64,000 bases of DNA from Bradyrhizobium iriomotense (GCF_018129405.1 NZ_JAFCLP010000002.1:682001-746000), one strand, 5' to 3'; positions 54,569 through 63,729 are shown, numbered from the stretch's first letter. Notes: generated by a model from the letters alone, not told the origin. Numbers and translations: made by a program.

Positions 54569-55044
54569 TGGAAAAGACCGCCGCTTCTGCACATGTGGCC
54601 GGAATCCGAAGCGCCTTTACCACTAAGCGCCGAGCTCTTGGCTGCTTCGTTCGCGGCATCATCCTCAAGAATTTACTTCTGCGCAATCGGATTGAACACG
54701 GCAGCCGGCAAAGAAAACAAGACTGATCAAGATTGCTGCTACTAGAGGGAGCTTAGTCCGGCCGCCGCAGTGATAGTCCAACACATCAACAAAGAGTGAG
54801 CAGCCCGTTCACATTGGACGAAGGTTCAAATGGGCTGCACACGACGGGCGTTTGTCCCGCCGTTCATAATGATCTGGTTGCAGGTTCGAGCCCTGCCGGG
54901 CCCACCAATAGCGCTAGCGGGTTATCAAGTCTGCATTCGGACGACATGCAGCGAAAACATCGCGCACTGTCAACTTCGGCGGTAAACTTGCCCAGTTGAT
55001 CCTTCGCCGGCGCGAAAGCGATCACCTGCCGCTCACAACCGCGG
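54569..55044. other. Intergenic region between sox and dha loci
   Basis: 476 bases without a supported gene. It holds a hairpin (GCAGCCC at 54800-54806 facing GGGCTGC at 54832-54838) and a tRNA 3'-half remnant (54863-54907). Its composition is less GC-rich than its neighbours. Confidence 0.6.
54863..54907 (+). other. tRNA-Ile2(CAU)-like 3' half, probable integration scar
   Basis: The segment runs from the anticodon loop TTCATAA through a variable region and an intact T-arm (GCAGG-TTCGAGC-CCTGC) to the acceptor strand CGGGCCC-A-CCA. The spacing from CAT to the T-arm is exactly that of a tRNA. The 5' half does not fold: the D-arm is absent, three of five anticodon-stem pairs fail or are G-U, and the acceptor partner GGGCTGC pairs only in five of seven positions. 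This is a pseudo-tRNA or an attachment-site copy left by an integrase. Confidence 0.65.
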
Positions 55045-56028
55045 TTACCATTTCAATGCCGCCGTACGCACGGGATGGTCCCAGAGCGCGGACGTCTCAG
55101 CATCCAGCAGGCTGACGGTGAGCGAGCACCCGGCCATGTCCAACGAGGTGACGAAGCTGCCGACCAGCGAACGAGCGATGCGCAAGCCGCGCTTCTCGAG
55201 CATCCGGCGCGCCGCGTTGTACATCAGATAGAGCTCGATCGTTGGCGTTCCGCCAAATCCGTTGACGAGCAGGAGGGCCTCGGCCCCGTCGCGCGCGTCG
55301 AGATCTTGCGCGATCGCCGTCGTCATCTCGTCCGCGATCGCGTCTGCCCGCTCCAGCTTGACGCGGCGGCGTCCGGGTTCACCGTGAATGCCGACACCAA
55401 CCTCCATCTCGTCCTCGCCGAGCGAAAAGGTTGGCGTGCCTGCGGCAGGCACCGTGCAGCTCGTCAGCGCAACGCCCATCGAACGCGTGCGCGCGTTAAC
55501 GCGCTCGCCGAGCGCAACGCAGCCTTTGAGATCGACGCCCTTCTCGGCAGCCGCGCCGACGATCTTCTCGACGATCAATGTGCCTGCCACGCCGCGGCGC
55601 CCGATGCTGTGGGTCGAGTTCTCGACCGCGACGTCGTCGTCGGTCACGATGGTGGCAGTGCGACCTTCGGCGATCTCGACGGCCATCTCGAAATTCATGC
55701 GGTCGCCTGCATAGTTCTTCACGATGAACAGAACGCCGGCTTCACCGACAACCGCCTGGGCGGCCTCGACGATCTGGTCCGGCGTCGGCGACGTGAAGAC
55801 CTGTCCTGGACAGGCGGCGTCGAGCATGCCATAGCCGACGAAGCCCGCATGCAGCGGCTCATGCCCGCTGCCGCCGCCCGAAACGAGTGCGACCTTCTTC
55901 GGGTTCAGCTCACGGCGCCGCACGAATTTCCGCTCCGGCCCAAGCGCAACGAGATCGGCATGCGCGGCCGCAAGCCCGTCGAGGCTTTCTGCGAGCATGC
56001 CGTCGACCGAATTGATGAATTTTTTCAT
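55045..56028 (-). CDS. dhaK: Dihydroxyacetone kinase subunit DhaK
   Basis: A 327-residue protein that binds dihydroxyacetone covalently. GGGSGHEPLHAGFVG is the substrate region, NYAGDRMNFEMA and the later VGIHGEPG carries the histidine that forms a hemiaminal with the substrate. It needs DhaL and DhaM. It is the last gene in the leftward operon. Confidence 0.96.
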   Translation of the reverse strand: MKKFINSVDGMLAESLDGLAAAHADLVALGPERKFVRRRELNPKKVALVSGGGSGHEPLHAGFVGYGMLDAACPGQVFTSPTPDQIVEAAQAVVGEAGVLFIVKNYAGDRMNFEMAVEIAEGRTATIVTDDDVAVENSTHSIGRRGVAGTLIVEKIVGAAAEKGVDLKGCVALGERVNARTRSMGVALTSCTVPAAGTPTFSLGEDEMEVGVGIHGEPGRRRVKLERADAIADEMTTAIAQDLDARDGAEALLLVNGFGGTPTIELYLMYNAARRMLEKRGLRIARSLVGSFVTSLDMAGCSLTVSLLDAETSALWDHPVRTAALKW

Positions 56029-56064
56029 TGTCTCCTCCCCGCTTTCCTCGCTTTGGCCTCGGGC

Positions 56065-56487
56065 CTATTTTTCCCGCATGATAGCAATCAAGCGCCGCGC
56101 GAATTCCTGGAGCAGCGCATCGAGTTCGGCGTTCCGTTTCGCACTGCCGAGATCCGGCAAGTGCAGCGTCAGGGTCCGCTCATGCGCGCCTTCGGTCAGG
56201 CGGCCGATCCGGCGCGGATGCGCGCGGGCGTAGGCACGCAGAAAGGCGGCCTTGGCCTGCGGCGGGAAGTGGCAGACATCGAAAATCGTGTTGAGATGCT
56301 GCACGGGGATCGGCACCGGATAGGCGGGATTGCTGATCTGGCTCACGAAGCTGCGATTCTTGCCCATGGCATGCGCCAGACGCAGCCGCATGCCCGACGG
56401 GCGGCTCTCCAGCACTTCCTTGAAGATGCGCTTGTAAACCGCAACGGCGCCGGCTTCCGCCGGTTCATCGATTGCCGTATCAGCCAA
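56065..56487 (-). CDS. Small HTH-like protein of the dha operon
   Basis: A 140-residue soluble protein. Residues 30-70 (MRLRLAHAMGKNRSFVSQISN) look like a helix-turn-helix; the C-terminal part is helical (ELDALLQEFARRLIAIMRE). Family not recognised. Its start overlaps the end of ptsI by 8 bases and dhaK begins 36 bases after its stop, so it is co-transcribed. It could regulate the operon or bind a Dha subunit. Confidence 0.72.
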   Translation of the reverse strand: MADTAIDEPAEAGAVAVYKRIFKEVLESRPSGMRLRLAHAMGKNRSFVSQISNPAYPVPIPVQHLNTIFDVCHFPPQAKAAFLRAYARAHPRRIGRLTEGAHERTLTLHLPDLGSAKRNAELDALLQEFARRLIAIMREK

Positions 56488-58099
56488 GGCTACCTCCGCT
56501 GCTCAGCCGGTCGATCGCCTGCTTGATCTGCGCGAGCGCCGAAGCATTCACGGAGAGCTCGCGCAAGCCGCAGTTCAGCAATGCTGGCAGACAGCGCGGA
56601 TCGCTCGCCATGTCACCGCACAGGCTGACGCTCACCGCGGCGCGCCGCCCGTGCGCGGCGGTCCTTGCGATCAGTTCGAGCACGGCCGGATGCAGCGGGT
56701 CCATCAAGGGGGCGAGCGCTCCATTGGAACGATCGCAGGCAAGGACATACTGCGCGAGATCGTTCGATCCGATCGAGAAGAAGGCGGACTTGAAGCTCGC
56801 AATCGCCAGGGCCGCCGCCGGGACTTCGACCATGATTCCCAGCTCGGGAAGCATCGCGGCAATGCCGTCCGCCTGCAAGTTCCGCACGACTTCGGCGAAC
56901 AGCTTCCGCCCTGCCTCGAGCTCGTCCGCCGATGTGACCATCGGAAACATAACCTTGAGGTTTCCACGCACTGCGGCACGGGCCAGCGCGCGGAGCTGAA
57001 TGGCAAAGATCTCGGGCCGGGCCAGGCAAAGCCGCAAGCCCCGAACCCCGAGGAAGGGATTGGCTTCGCCGTCCAGCGTGAACCCCGGCACCGGCTTGTC
57101 GCCGCCCGCGTCAAACGTGCGAATGGTGACCGGGCGCCGGTCGGCCCAACGCAACACCGCATCGTAGGCCTGAAACTGCGTCTGCTCGTCGGGCAGGCCG
57201 CCCCCGCCCGTCAGCAGAAACTCGGTGCGCATGAGGCCGATGCCATCGGCATATTGCGCGTCGGCGTGCTCAAGATCGTCGACGCCTTGGATATTGATGA
57301 AGAGCTTGATCCGCTCGCCGCGCCACGATGCGGTGGGCCGTCGCAGGATCGCGCGCGCGGACGCCCTGCTCTTGCGATGGCTTTCACGCCGGCTCTCGAA
57401 CAGGCGGACCTGCTCGGCGCTGGGATCGAGCTCGAGCGTGGCGCCTTCGCCGTCAAGCAACGCGGTCGCTCCGATGTCCGGAATTGCGCCGAGTTGCACG
57501 ACCATGGGGATGCCCCGTGCACGCGCCAGCATCGCGACGTGGCTCGTGGGACTGCCGCGCAACAGCGCCAGACCGCCACCGCTGGTCCAGTCGATCTCCA
57601 GGAACCGCGACGGCGGCAGATCGTCGGCGCAGACGACGGCGCCGCTCGGAATTTTCAGAGCGTGGCCCTCGCCTCCCCGCAGAATGTTGATCACGCGGTC
57701 GCGCAGGTCCGCAAGGTCCGAGGAACGCGCCTTCAAATATTCGTCCGCCGCCGAATTGTAGTCCGCGATCTGCGTGTCGAGCGCCGAACGCCATGCCACG
57801 TCAGCCGCATCCCCTTCGCCGATCGACGTGAAAATAGCCTCGATGAAATCCTCGTCCTCCAGCAGCGCGACCTGGAATTCGAGAATTTGCGCCGCCTCGC
57901 CGCCGGCGATTCCGGCCAAATCCGCGATCTGTCCGCTTGCCGTGTCGATCGCGGCACGAAGGGCAAGTGCTTCTTCGGCCAGGTTGCCCGCGACACGCTC
58001 GCCGTTCGTATCAGCGTCGACCCGGACGAACGGACCATGGGCAAAACCGATCGAGGCGGTCCTGCCGCGGTAGGCCAGCCCTGTCGCGCCACCCTGCAT
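56480..58099 (-). CDS. ptsI: PEP-protein phosphotransferase, enzyme I type
   Basis: A 539-residue enzyme I. The phospho-histidine motif is RGSPTSHVAMLARARGIP; the PEP-binding domain has GIGLMRTEFLL, FLGVRGLRL, VMFPMV, SIGSNDLAQY and VSLCGDMA. It takes phosphate from PEP and passes it to HPr. The start at 58099 is chosen 4 bases after the HPr stop; the frame extends 11 codons further. It is dedicated to this locus rather than fused to DhaM. Confidence 0.92.
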   Translation of the reverse strand: MQGGATGLAYRGRTASIGFAHGPFVRVDADTNGERVAGNLAEEALALRAAIDTASGQIADLAGIAGGEAAQILEFQVALLEDEDFIEAIFTSIGEGDAADVAWRSALDTQIADYNSAADEYLKARSSDLADLRDRVINILRGGEGHALKIPSGAVVCADDLPPSRFLEIDWTSGGGLALLRGSPTSHVAMLARARGIPMVVQLGAIPDIGATALLDGEGATLELDPSAEQVRLFESRRESHRKSRASARAILRRPTASWRGERIKLFINIQGVDDLEHADAQYADGIGLMRTEFLLTGGGGLPDEQTQFQAYDAVLRWADRRPVTIRTFDAGGDKPVPGFTLDGEANPFLGVRGLRLCLARPEIFAIQLRALARAAVRGNLKVMFPMVTSADELEAGRKLFAEVVRNLQADGIAAMLPELGIMVEVPAAALAIASFKSAFFSIGSNDLAQYVLACDRSNGALAPLMDPLHPAVLELIARTAAHGRRAAVSVSLCGDMASDPRCLPALLNCGLRELSVNASALAQIKQAIDRLSSGGSLG

Positions 58100-58103
58100 A
58101 CTG

Positions 58104-58403
58104 CTAAGCCCCGTCCGGAAAATCGCTTGCAATCAGATCGACCAGCGCGGCGACGGCGACCTCTGCGTCACTGCCTGACGCCCTGATCTCGATCGTGCTG
58201 CCATGAGCCGCGCGCATCGCCATGATCTTGACCACGCTCTTGGCGTTGATCCACTCGGCCGCGCCTGCGACCCGCACGGAAATCTGCGCCTGGAACTTCT
58301 TGGCAAGCTTGGTCAGCTTGACCGCCGGGCGCGCATGCATGCCCACCGCGTGCACCAGCCGCACATTGCCGGTGAAAATCTGTCCGTCCGCTTTGTCCAG
58401 CAT
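58104..58403 (-). CDS. HPr family phosphocarrier protein
   Basis: A 99-residue HPr with GMHARPAVKL (phosphohistidine), VRVAGAAEWINAKSVVKIMAM (regulatory serine position) and IEIRASGSDAE. It carries phosphate from enzyme I to DhaM. The ATG at 58403 has GGAAG 6 bases upstream; an ATG two codons earlier abuts it. Confidence 0.93.
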   Translation of the reverse strand: MLDKADGQIFTGNVRLVHAVGMHARPAVKLTKLAKKFQAQISVRVAGAAEWINAKSVVKIMAMRAAHGSTIEIRASGSDAEVAVAALVDLIASDFPDGA

Positions 58404-58434
58404 GCTCATCTTCCATCATCGCTTCGCCGACATG

Positions 58435-58827
58435 TCAGTCGGCAGAGAGTTCCTCGGCCACGGCCTTGACCTGGGCCAGCGAGCTGCCGCCTGCCGCCTC
58501 GGTCGCCGCCATCACTGCACCCTCCACGATCGGCGCGTTGCATACGACAACGAGATCGCGCCGCGCAGGCTCCAGCATTTCGACCGCCATCTCGCTGTTG
58601 GTCTCGGCACCGCCAAGATCGACGAGGATCGCGACGCCCTTCGCGGACCAGGCATCGTTGATGGCGTCGATGATCAGGGAAACGCTGGTGCCAAGTCCGC
58701 CATCGGGATTGCCGCCGCAGAAGGCCACCTTGACCTCGCTGCCGACCATCTGACGCACCATGTCGGCGGTGCCCTTGGCGATGTCCTTCGAATGCGAGAC
58801 GATCACGATACCCACGGTGTCGGTCAT
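58435..58827 (-). CDS. dhaM: DhaM, PTS EIIA-like phosphotransfer subunit
   Basis: A 130-residue EIIA-mannose-type domain. VIVSHSKDIAKGTADM carries the phosphohistidine. It moves phosphate to ADP bound on DhaL. Its ATG overlaps the dhaL TGA (58824-58827), and GGAGG precedes it. Unlike E. coli DhaM it has no fused HPr or enzyme I domain. Confidence 0.94.
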   Translation of the reverse strand: MTDTVGIVIVSHSKDIAKGTADMVRQMVGSEVKVAFCGGNPDGGLGTSVSLIIDAINDAWSAKGVAILVDLGGAETNSEMAVEMLEPARRDLVVVCNAPIVEGAVMAATEAAGGSSLAQVKAVAEELSAD

Positions 58828-59447
58828 TGCCGTCCCTCCAGACTCGCGCACACCGCCTGCACGAGTACGCAGCTCGAACGCGCGCCGGGATCGATATGTC
58901 CGACGCTGCGCGGTCCGAGGAACGACGCCCGCCCCTTGGTGGCCTGCATCGGCGCGGTCCGCTCGACCGCTGCGGCCGCGGTGGTGCGGACCTGCGCGAT
59001 CAGATCCGGCTGGCCGGCCGCCATCTTCAGCGTCTCCAGGACGGGAACGAGCACGTCGAGCATCGTCTTCTCGCCCGCCTGCGAGCGGCCGCGCGCGCTG
59101 ACCGCGTTCACGCCGCTACCGAAGACATCCGCGAGATCGTCCGGCAGGTGCTTGTCGTGCGAGAGTGCTTCGCCCGCGGCGAGAAAGAAGCTGCCATAAA
59201 GCGGCCCGGACGCGCCGCCGACGGTCATCACCAGGGTCTTGCCGATCATCTTCAGCGCCTCGTCCAGCGGCTGCGCCGAGATGGCATCGAGCTTGCCGAG
59301 CACGGCCTCAAAGCCGCGTTTCATGTTCGTGCCATGGTCGCCGTCACCGATCGCCTGATCCAGGGTCGTGAGTTCCGGCGCACTGGCGATGACCTGCTCT
59401 GCGGCCACCTTGACCAGCGACTTGAAGGTCTCGGGTTGAAGCGACAT
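58824..59447 (-). CDS. dhaL: Dihydroxyacetone kinase ADP-binding subunit DhaL
   Basis: A 207-residue DhaL: LDQAIGDGDHGTNMKRGFE supplies the magnesium-coordinating aspartates around ADP, TVGGASGPLYGSFF the nucleotide lid. DhaL transfers phosphate to dihydroxyacetone on DhaK. It begins 12 bases after the ATPase gene. Confidence 0.96.
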   Translation of the reverse strand: MSLQPETFKSLVKVAAEQVIASAPELTTLDQAIGDGDHGTNMKRGFEAVLGKLDAISAQPLDEALKMIGKTLVMTVGGASGPLYGSFFLAAGEALSHDKHLPDDLADVFGSGVNAVSARGRSQAGEKTMLDVLVPVLETLKMAAGQPDLIAQVRTTAAAAVERTAPMQATKGRASFLGPRSVGHIDPGARSSCVLVQAVCASLEGRQ

Positions 59448-59459
59448 CGCGTTGATCCT

Positions 59460-60485
59460 CTAGTGAAGCATCGCAGGGATGCGTTGCCCCGCGCGATCGA
59501 AACAAAGCGGATGCACCAGGTGCAGTTCGACCTCCTGGCCGGCATGCAGCGGCTGATGCGGATCCGCAAGCGTCACCAGCATCTCACCCTTATAGTCCAG
59601 GTGAACGTGATTCTGCTCGCCGAGGTGCTCGACGCGATGCACGCGGCCGACCATCCGTCCCCCATTGCGCGCACCGATTTGCAGATGCTCGGTTCGGATA
59701 CCGACCGTCTCCGTTCCCGGCGGAACCGGTACGTCGGACAGGAGACGGGCCGGAAGGAAGTTGATCTGGGGCGTGCCGAGGCGCGAGGCGACATAGCTGC
59801 TGGAGGGACTTTCATAGATCTCCCGCGGCGTGCCAAGTTGAAGAAGCCGGCCATCCTTGATCACCCCGATGCGGGACGCCATGGTCATGGCCTCCACCTG
59901 ATCGTGAGTCACGTAAAGGATGGTCGCGCCAAGCTCGAGCTGGATCCGCTTGAGCTCGAGACGAAGCTCCGCTCGGAGCTTCGCATCCAGCGACGACAGC
60001 GGCTCGTCCATCAGATAGATCGAGGGATCGCGAACCAGCGCGCGACCGATGGCCACCCGCTGCATTTCGCCGCCGGACAGGCGGGTTGCACGGTTGTTCA
60101 GCTTGCTTGCGATATGCAGCAGCTCCGCCGTCTGCTCGACGCGCTTGCGGATAATTGGCTCCGGCACGCGCCGCGCGGGGGAGCGCAACGGAAACGCCAG
60201 ATTGTCATAAACCGTGAGGTGCGGATACAGCGAATATTGCTGGAACACAAAGGCTATATCGCGTGATCCTGGCGGATCGTGCGTCACGTCGCGGCCGTCG
60301 ATCATGACCGAGCCGGCGTCGGGGGTCTCGAGCCCGGTGATCAGCCGCAACGTCGTGGTTTTTCCGGCACCGCTCGGCCCGAGCAGGACCAGGAATTCTC
60401 CATCATTCACCGCCAGCGAAAGCTCGCGTACTGCCTCGATCGCGCCGAAACGCTTGCTGATGTTGCGCAGGATGACGTCAGCCAC
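59460..60485 (-). CDS. ABC transporter ATP-binding protein (glycerol/sugar type, second ATPase)
   Basis: A 341-residue UgpC/MalK-type ATPase. Walker A LLGPSGAGKTTT, Q-loop FVFQQYSLYPH, signature LSGGEMQRVAIGRAL, Walker B YLMDEPLSSLD and switch VTHDQVEAM, followed by a C-terminal TOBE domain. The GTG at 60485 overlaps the previous ATPase gene by 8 bases and follows GAAGGGA; a family start MADVILRN supports it. Pairs with the next-upstream ATPase. Confidence 0.92.
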   Translation of the reverse strand: MADVILRNISKRFGAIEAVRELSLAVNDGEFLVLLGPSGAGKTTTLRLITGLETPDAGSVMIDGRDVTHDPPGSRDIAFVFQQYSLYPHLTVYDNLAFPLRSPARRVPEPIIRKRVEQTAELLHIASKLNNRATRLSGGEMQRVAIGRALVRDPSIYLMDEPLSSLDAKLRAELRLELKRIQLELGATILYVTHDQVEAMTMASRIGVIKDGRLLQLGTPREIYESPSSSYVASRLGTPQINFLPARLLSDVPVPPGTETVGIRTEHLQIGARNGGRMVGRVHRVEHLGEQNHVHLDYKGEMLVTLADPHQPLHAGQEVELHLVHPLCFDRAGQRIPAMLH

Positions 60486-61575
60486 GGCGCGCGATCCCTT
60501 CATTGGCGGTCCGAATAGCCAATCCGCTGCCGACATCGAACAGCGCGAGTCTCTCGGAGTGGAATTCAAGACCTACCGTCTCGCCGATCCGCACCGACGC
60601 GCTGGAGGGCAGCCGCGCCGCGACGCGTCCATGCGCCGTGTCAACGGTGACGATCTGCGTGGTGCCGAGATATTCGGCGCCGAACACCTCGCCGCGGACA
60701 GGTGCCGCGTCGGCAAAGCGAATGTGCTCAGGACGTATCCCGAGCGCCAGCGGTGCGCTCGTGTGATCCTCGCGGATCTCCGGGACTTCGACGCTGACGC
60801 TATGAAAGGCGACAGCCCGATCGCCGGACCGCAGGCCGCTTTCAAACCGCAGGAAGTTCATCGGCGGCGAGCCGATGAAATCGGCCACGAACATACTGGC
60901 GGGCCGGTCATAGACCTCTTGTGGCGAGCCGATCTGCTCGACGCGTCCCTTGTTCATGACGGCAATCTGATCCGCCATTGACATCGCCTCGAGCTGGTCA
61001 TGCGTCACGTAGACGGTGGTCGCGCCGATGCGGTCATGCAGATCCCGAAGCTCGCCGCACATCAGATGCCGAAACTCGGCGTCGAGCGCGCCCAGCGGCT
61101 CGTCCATCAGGAAGGCCTTCGGCCGCCTGACCATGGCGCGGCCCAGCGCGACCCGCTGCCGGTCGCCGCCCGAGAGTTTCGACGTCTTGCTCGACAGGAG
61201 ATGCTCGATCCGCAGCAGCCGCGCGGTCTCCTGCACCCGCTCGCGAACCTCGCGCCGGCCCATGCCCTGGCACTTCAGGGGAAAGCCGATATTCCCCGCG
61301 ACATTCATGTGCGGATAGAGCGCGAAAAGCTGGAAGACGAAGGCGATGTCGCGGGCAGCGGCGCGGCGCAAGGTCACATCCTCGCCGTCGAGCAGGATCT
61401 TGCCTTCGGTCGGCAGCTCGAGGCCCGCAATCATGCGCAGTGTGGTGGTCTTGCCGCAGCCGGAGGGTCCGAGCATCGCAAAGAAGGTGCCGTCGTCGAT
61501 GGTGAAGTTCGAGCCTTCAACGGCAGTGAACTGATCGAACGACTTGCGCAGGTTTTCGACGCGGATTTGGGCCAT
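60478..61575 (-). CDS. ABC transporter ATP-binding protein (first ATPase)
   Basis: A 365-residue ATPase of the same type: Walker A LGPSGCGKTTT, Q-loop FVFQLFALYPH, signature LSGGDRQRVALGRAM (D in place of the usual Q), Walker B LMDEPLGALD, then TOBE domain (LGIRPEHIRFA). Two different ATPases in one transporter recall rhizobial GlpS and GlpT. Confidence 0.93.
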   Translation of the reverse strand: MAQIRVENLRKSFDQFTAVEGSNFTIDDGTFFAMLGPSGCGKTTTLRMIAGLELPTEGKILLDGEDVTLRRAAARDIAFVFQLFALYPHMNVAGNIGFPLKCQGMGRREVRERVQETARLLRIEHLLSSKTSKLSGGDRQRVALGRAMVRRPKAFLMDEPLGALDAEFRHLMCGELRDLHDRIGATTVYVTHDQLEAMSMADQIAVMNKGRVEQIGSPQEVYDRPASMFVADFIGSPPMNFLRFESGLRSGDRAVAFHSVSVEVPEIREDHTSAPLALGIRPEHIRFADAAPVRGEVFGAEYLGTTQIVTVDTAHGRVAARLPSSASVRIGETVGLEFHSERLALFDVGSGLAIRTANEGIARRG

Positions 61576-61585
61576 GGCTGCCGTC

Positions 61586-61786
61586 CTATTCCGGAAAATG
61601 GCTGACGATGACGTAGCCGACCGTGCCGGCGAGGACCGTCACGAAGGAATAGCTGTACAGATCGATCGACCACGGCTGCACCAGCATGATGATGCCGCCT
61701 CCGATCAGGGTCATCGCGCCAGCCTCCCAAGGCCCGCGACGGAACCAGCGAGACATTCCGCTCTTGGCAGCCGCAGAGCTCCTCAT
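61586..61786 (-). CDS. Small membrane protein of the ABC transporter operon (DUF2160-like)
   Basis: A 66-residue protein with a basic N-terminus (KSGMSRWFRRG) and two hydrophobic helices (MTLIGGGIIMLVQPW and FVTVLAGTVGYVIV). Its ATG overlaps the stop of the upstream permease in ATGA, which supports translation. It resembles the small DUF2160-type membrane proteins in rhizobial glycerol transporter operons. Role unknown. Confidence 0.82.
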   Translation of the reverse strand: MRSSAAAKSGMSRWFRRGPWEAGAMTLIGGGIIMLVQPWSIDLYSYSFVTVLAGTVGYVIVSHFPE

Positions 61787-62745
61787 TTGCGCACAGCTCC
61801 GAAGGTGATTCCGCGCAACAGATGCTTGCGTAGCAACACGGTGAAGAGGACGATCGGGACGACGAACAGCGTGGTCGCGGCAGCCACGGCCGGCCAATCC
61901 TGCCCGCCCTCGCCGATGATGAAGGGAATGAAGGGCGGCATGGTCTGCGCCTCGCCGCTGGTCAGGAGAACCGCGAAGGCGTACTCGTTCCACGAGAAGA
62001 TCAGGCAGAAGATTGCGGTTGCCGCGATTCCTGTGACCGCCTGCGGCAGCACCACCTTGCGCAGGGCCTGAAGCCGCGTGTAGCCATCGACGAGAGCGGC
62101 CTCCTCGTACTCGCGCGGGATCTCGTCGATGAACCCCTTGAGCAGCCAGACCGCGAGCGAGACGTTCACGGCGGTGTAGAGCAGGATCATTCCGAGCCTG
62201 GTGTCTGTCAGGTTGAGCTGCCGGTACATCAGATAGATCGGGATCGCCACCGCAACGGGCGGCATCATGCGCGTCGAGAGGATGAAGAACAGGAGGTCGT
62301 CAGCCAGGGGAATGCGGAAGCGCGAGAACGCATAGGCCGCGAGCGTGCCGAGGAAGACGGCGAGGAACGTCGAGCCGAACCCGATGATCAGCGAGTTGAC
62401 GAAGCGCGGCACGACCTTCGACGGTCCGGCAATGACCATGTCCCGCTGTCGTACGAGCTTGTCGTACCACGTCTCCGGCGGCGGCAGCTTGGCGATGAAA
62501 TCTGGAGTCTGGCGGGTACGCACGGTAAACAGGTTCACGTAACCTTCGAGGGTCGGCTGAAAGATCACCTTCGGCGGATAGGCGATGGCGTCGCTCTGCG
62601 ACTTGAAGGCGGTGGCGACGATCCAGAGCAGCGGCAGGATCGTGATCACCGCATACAGGATGACGAGACCGCCAGCCACAGCCTTTGCGCGCGGAGAGGC
62701 TTCGACGATAGAGTGAGCGGTAGACTTGGTGAGGACAGCGGTCAT
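61783..62745 (-). CDS. ABC transporter permease (MalG type)
   Basis: A 320-residue permease with six helices and the EAA loop EYEEAALVDGYTRLQALRKVVLPQ broken as EYEEAALVDGYTRL (cytoplasmic contact with the ATPase). A periplasmic loop of about 60 residues follows the first helix. It overlaps both neighbours by ATGA. Confidence 0.93.
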   Translation of the reverse strand: MTAVLTKSTAHSIVEASPRAKAVAGGLVILYAVITILPLLWIVATAFKSQSDAIAYPPKVIFQPTLEGYVNLFTVRTRQTPDFIAKLPPPETWYDKLVRQRDMVIAGPSKVVPRFVNSLIIGFGSTFLAVFLGTLAAYAFSRFRIPLADDLLFFILSTRMMPPVAVAIPIYLMYRQLNLTDTRLGMILLYTAVNVSLAVWLLKGFIDEIPREYEEAALVDGYTRLQALRKVVLPQAVTGIAATAIFCLIFSWNEYAFAVLLTSGEAQTMPPFIPFIIGEGGQDWPAVAAATTLFVVPIVLFTVLLRKHLLRGITFGAVRK

Positions 62746-63716
62746 CGTTGCTTCACCTTGTTGAGCGCTTTGACGTAGATGTTGGCGGCACCGAACACGG
62801 TCACGAACAGGATGATGGCGAGCGCGCTAGAATAGCCGGTGCGCCATTTCTCGAATGCCGCGCGCTTCAGCGTGATCGACACGAGCTCGGTAGTCGACCC
62901 CGGCCCTCCCGATGTCAGGAGGTTCACCATGTCGAACATCTTGAAGTTCTCGATCGCACGAAACAGCACCGCGAGCATCACGAACGGCATCGTCATCGGC
63001 AGCGTGATCGACCAGAACTGCCGCCAGGGCGAGGCGCGATCAACTTCGGCCGCCTCATAGATGTAGTCAGGAATGGAGCGAAGCCCGGCGAGGCAGATCA
63101 GCATGACATAGGGCGCCCACATCCAGGTGTCGACGAGCACGATGGTCCAGGGTGCGAGCGAGACCTGCCCGGTCATGCTGAACGAGCTCGGCGGCACACC
63201 CGTGAACAGGCTGATCAGGTAGTTGAACGGGCCGATCTGCGGCTGCAACAGCAGCGTCCAGAAATTGCCGACCACCGCCGGCGACAGCATCATCGGCAGC
63301 AGGATGATGGTGGTCCAGAAACTGTGGCCGCGAAACTGGCGGTTGATCAACAGCGCCAGGCCATAGCCGATGACCACCTGTAGTGCCACCGACCAGATCA
63401 CGAATTGCGCCGTCGTCTGAAGCCGGAACCAGACGTCCTCGTCGGTGAGGATGTCTGTGAAATTGTCGAGCCCGACGAACCGCAGCGGCAGATAGGACAT
63501 GCTGAGGTTGAGGCTGGTGAAGGACAGCCGGATCATCCACACCAGCGGAAAGATGTTGATCGCCAGCAACAGCGCGATCGTCGGCGCAACGAACAGCCAC
63601 GCAATGGTGCGGTCCGACAGGCCGCGCACGCGCCGTGCGTCGCGAGATTTGGCGGGCTCGCTCATGCCGGCAATCGTAGCATCATCAGGTTGAAGGATCG
63701 TCGTCATCTGGTCCAT
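62742..63716 (-). CDS. ABC transporter permease (MalF type)
   Basis: A 324-residue permease with six helices (first at IAWLFVAPTIALLLAINIFP) and the EAA motif YIYEAAEVDRASPWRQF. Start at 63716 (MDQMTTIL); alternatives are 63707 and 63665, none with a clear ribosome-binding site. A strong hairpin lies 13 bases upstream of the chosen start and may limit its translation. Confidence 0.9.
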   Translation of the reverse strand: MDQMTTILQPDDATIAGMSEPAKSRDARRVRGLSDRTIAWLFVAPTIALLLAINIFPLVWMIRLSFTSLNLSMSYLPLRFVGLDNFTDILTDEDVWFRLQTTAQFVIWSVALQVVIGYGLALLINRQFRGHSFWTTIILLPMMLSPAVVGNFWTLLLQPQIGPFNYLISLFTGVPPSSFSMTGQVSLAPWTIVLVDTWMWAPYVMLICLAGLRSIPDYIYEAAEVDRASPWRQFWSITLPMTMPFVMLAVLFRAIENFKMFDMVNLLTSGGPGSTTELVSITLKRAAFEKWRTGYSSALAIILFVTVFGAANIYVKALNKVKQR

Positions 63717-63729
63717 CGGACGGCTGGTT

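Noticed and set aside
54960-55000. ACTGTCAACTTCGGCGG-like stretch resembling an insertion-sequence end
   Set aside because: No matching inverted end or transposase fragment nearby.
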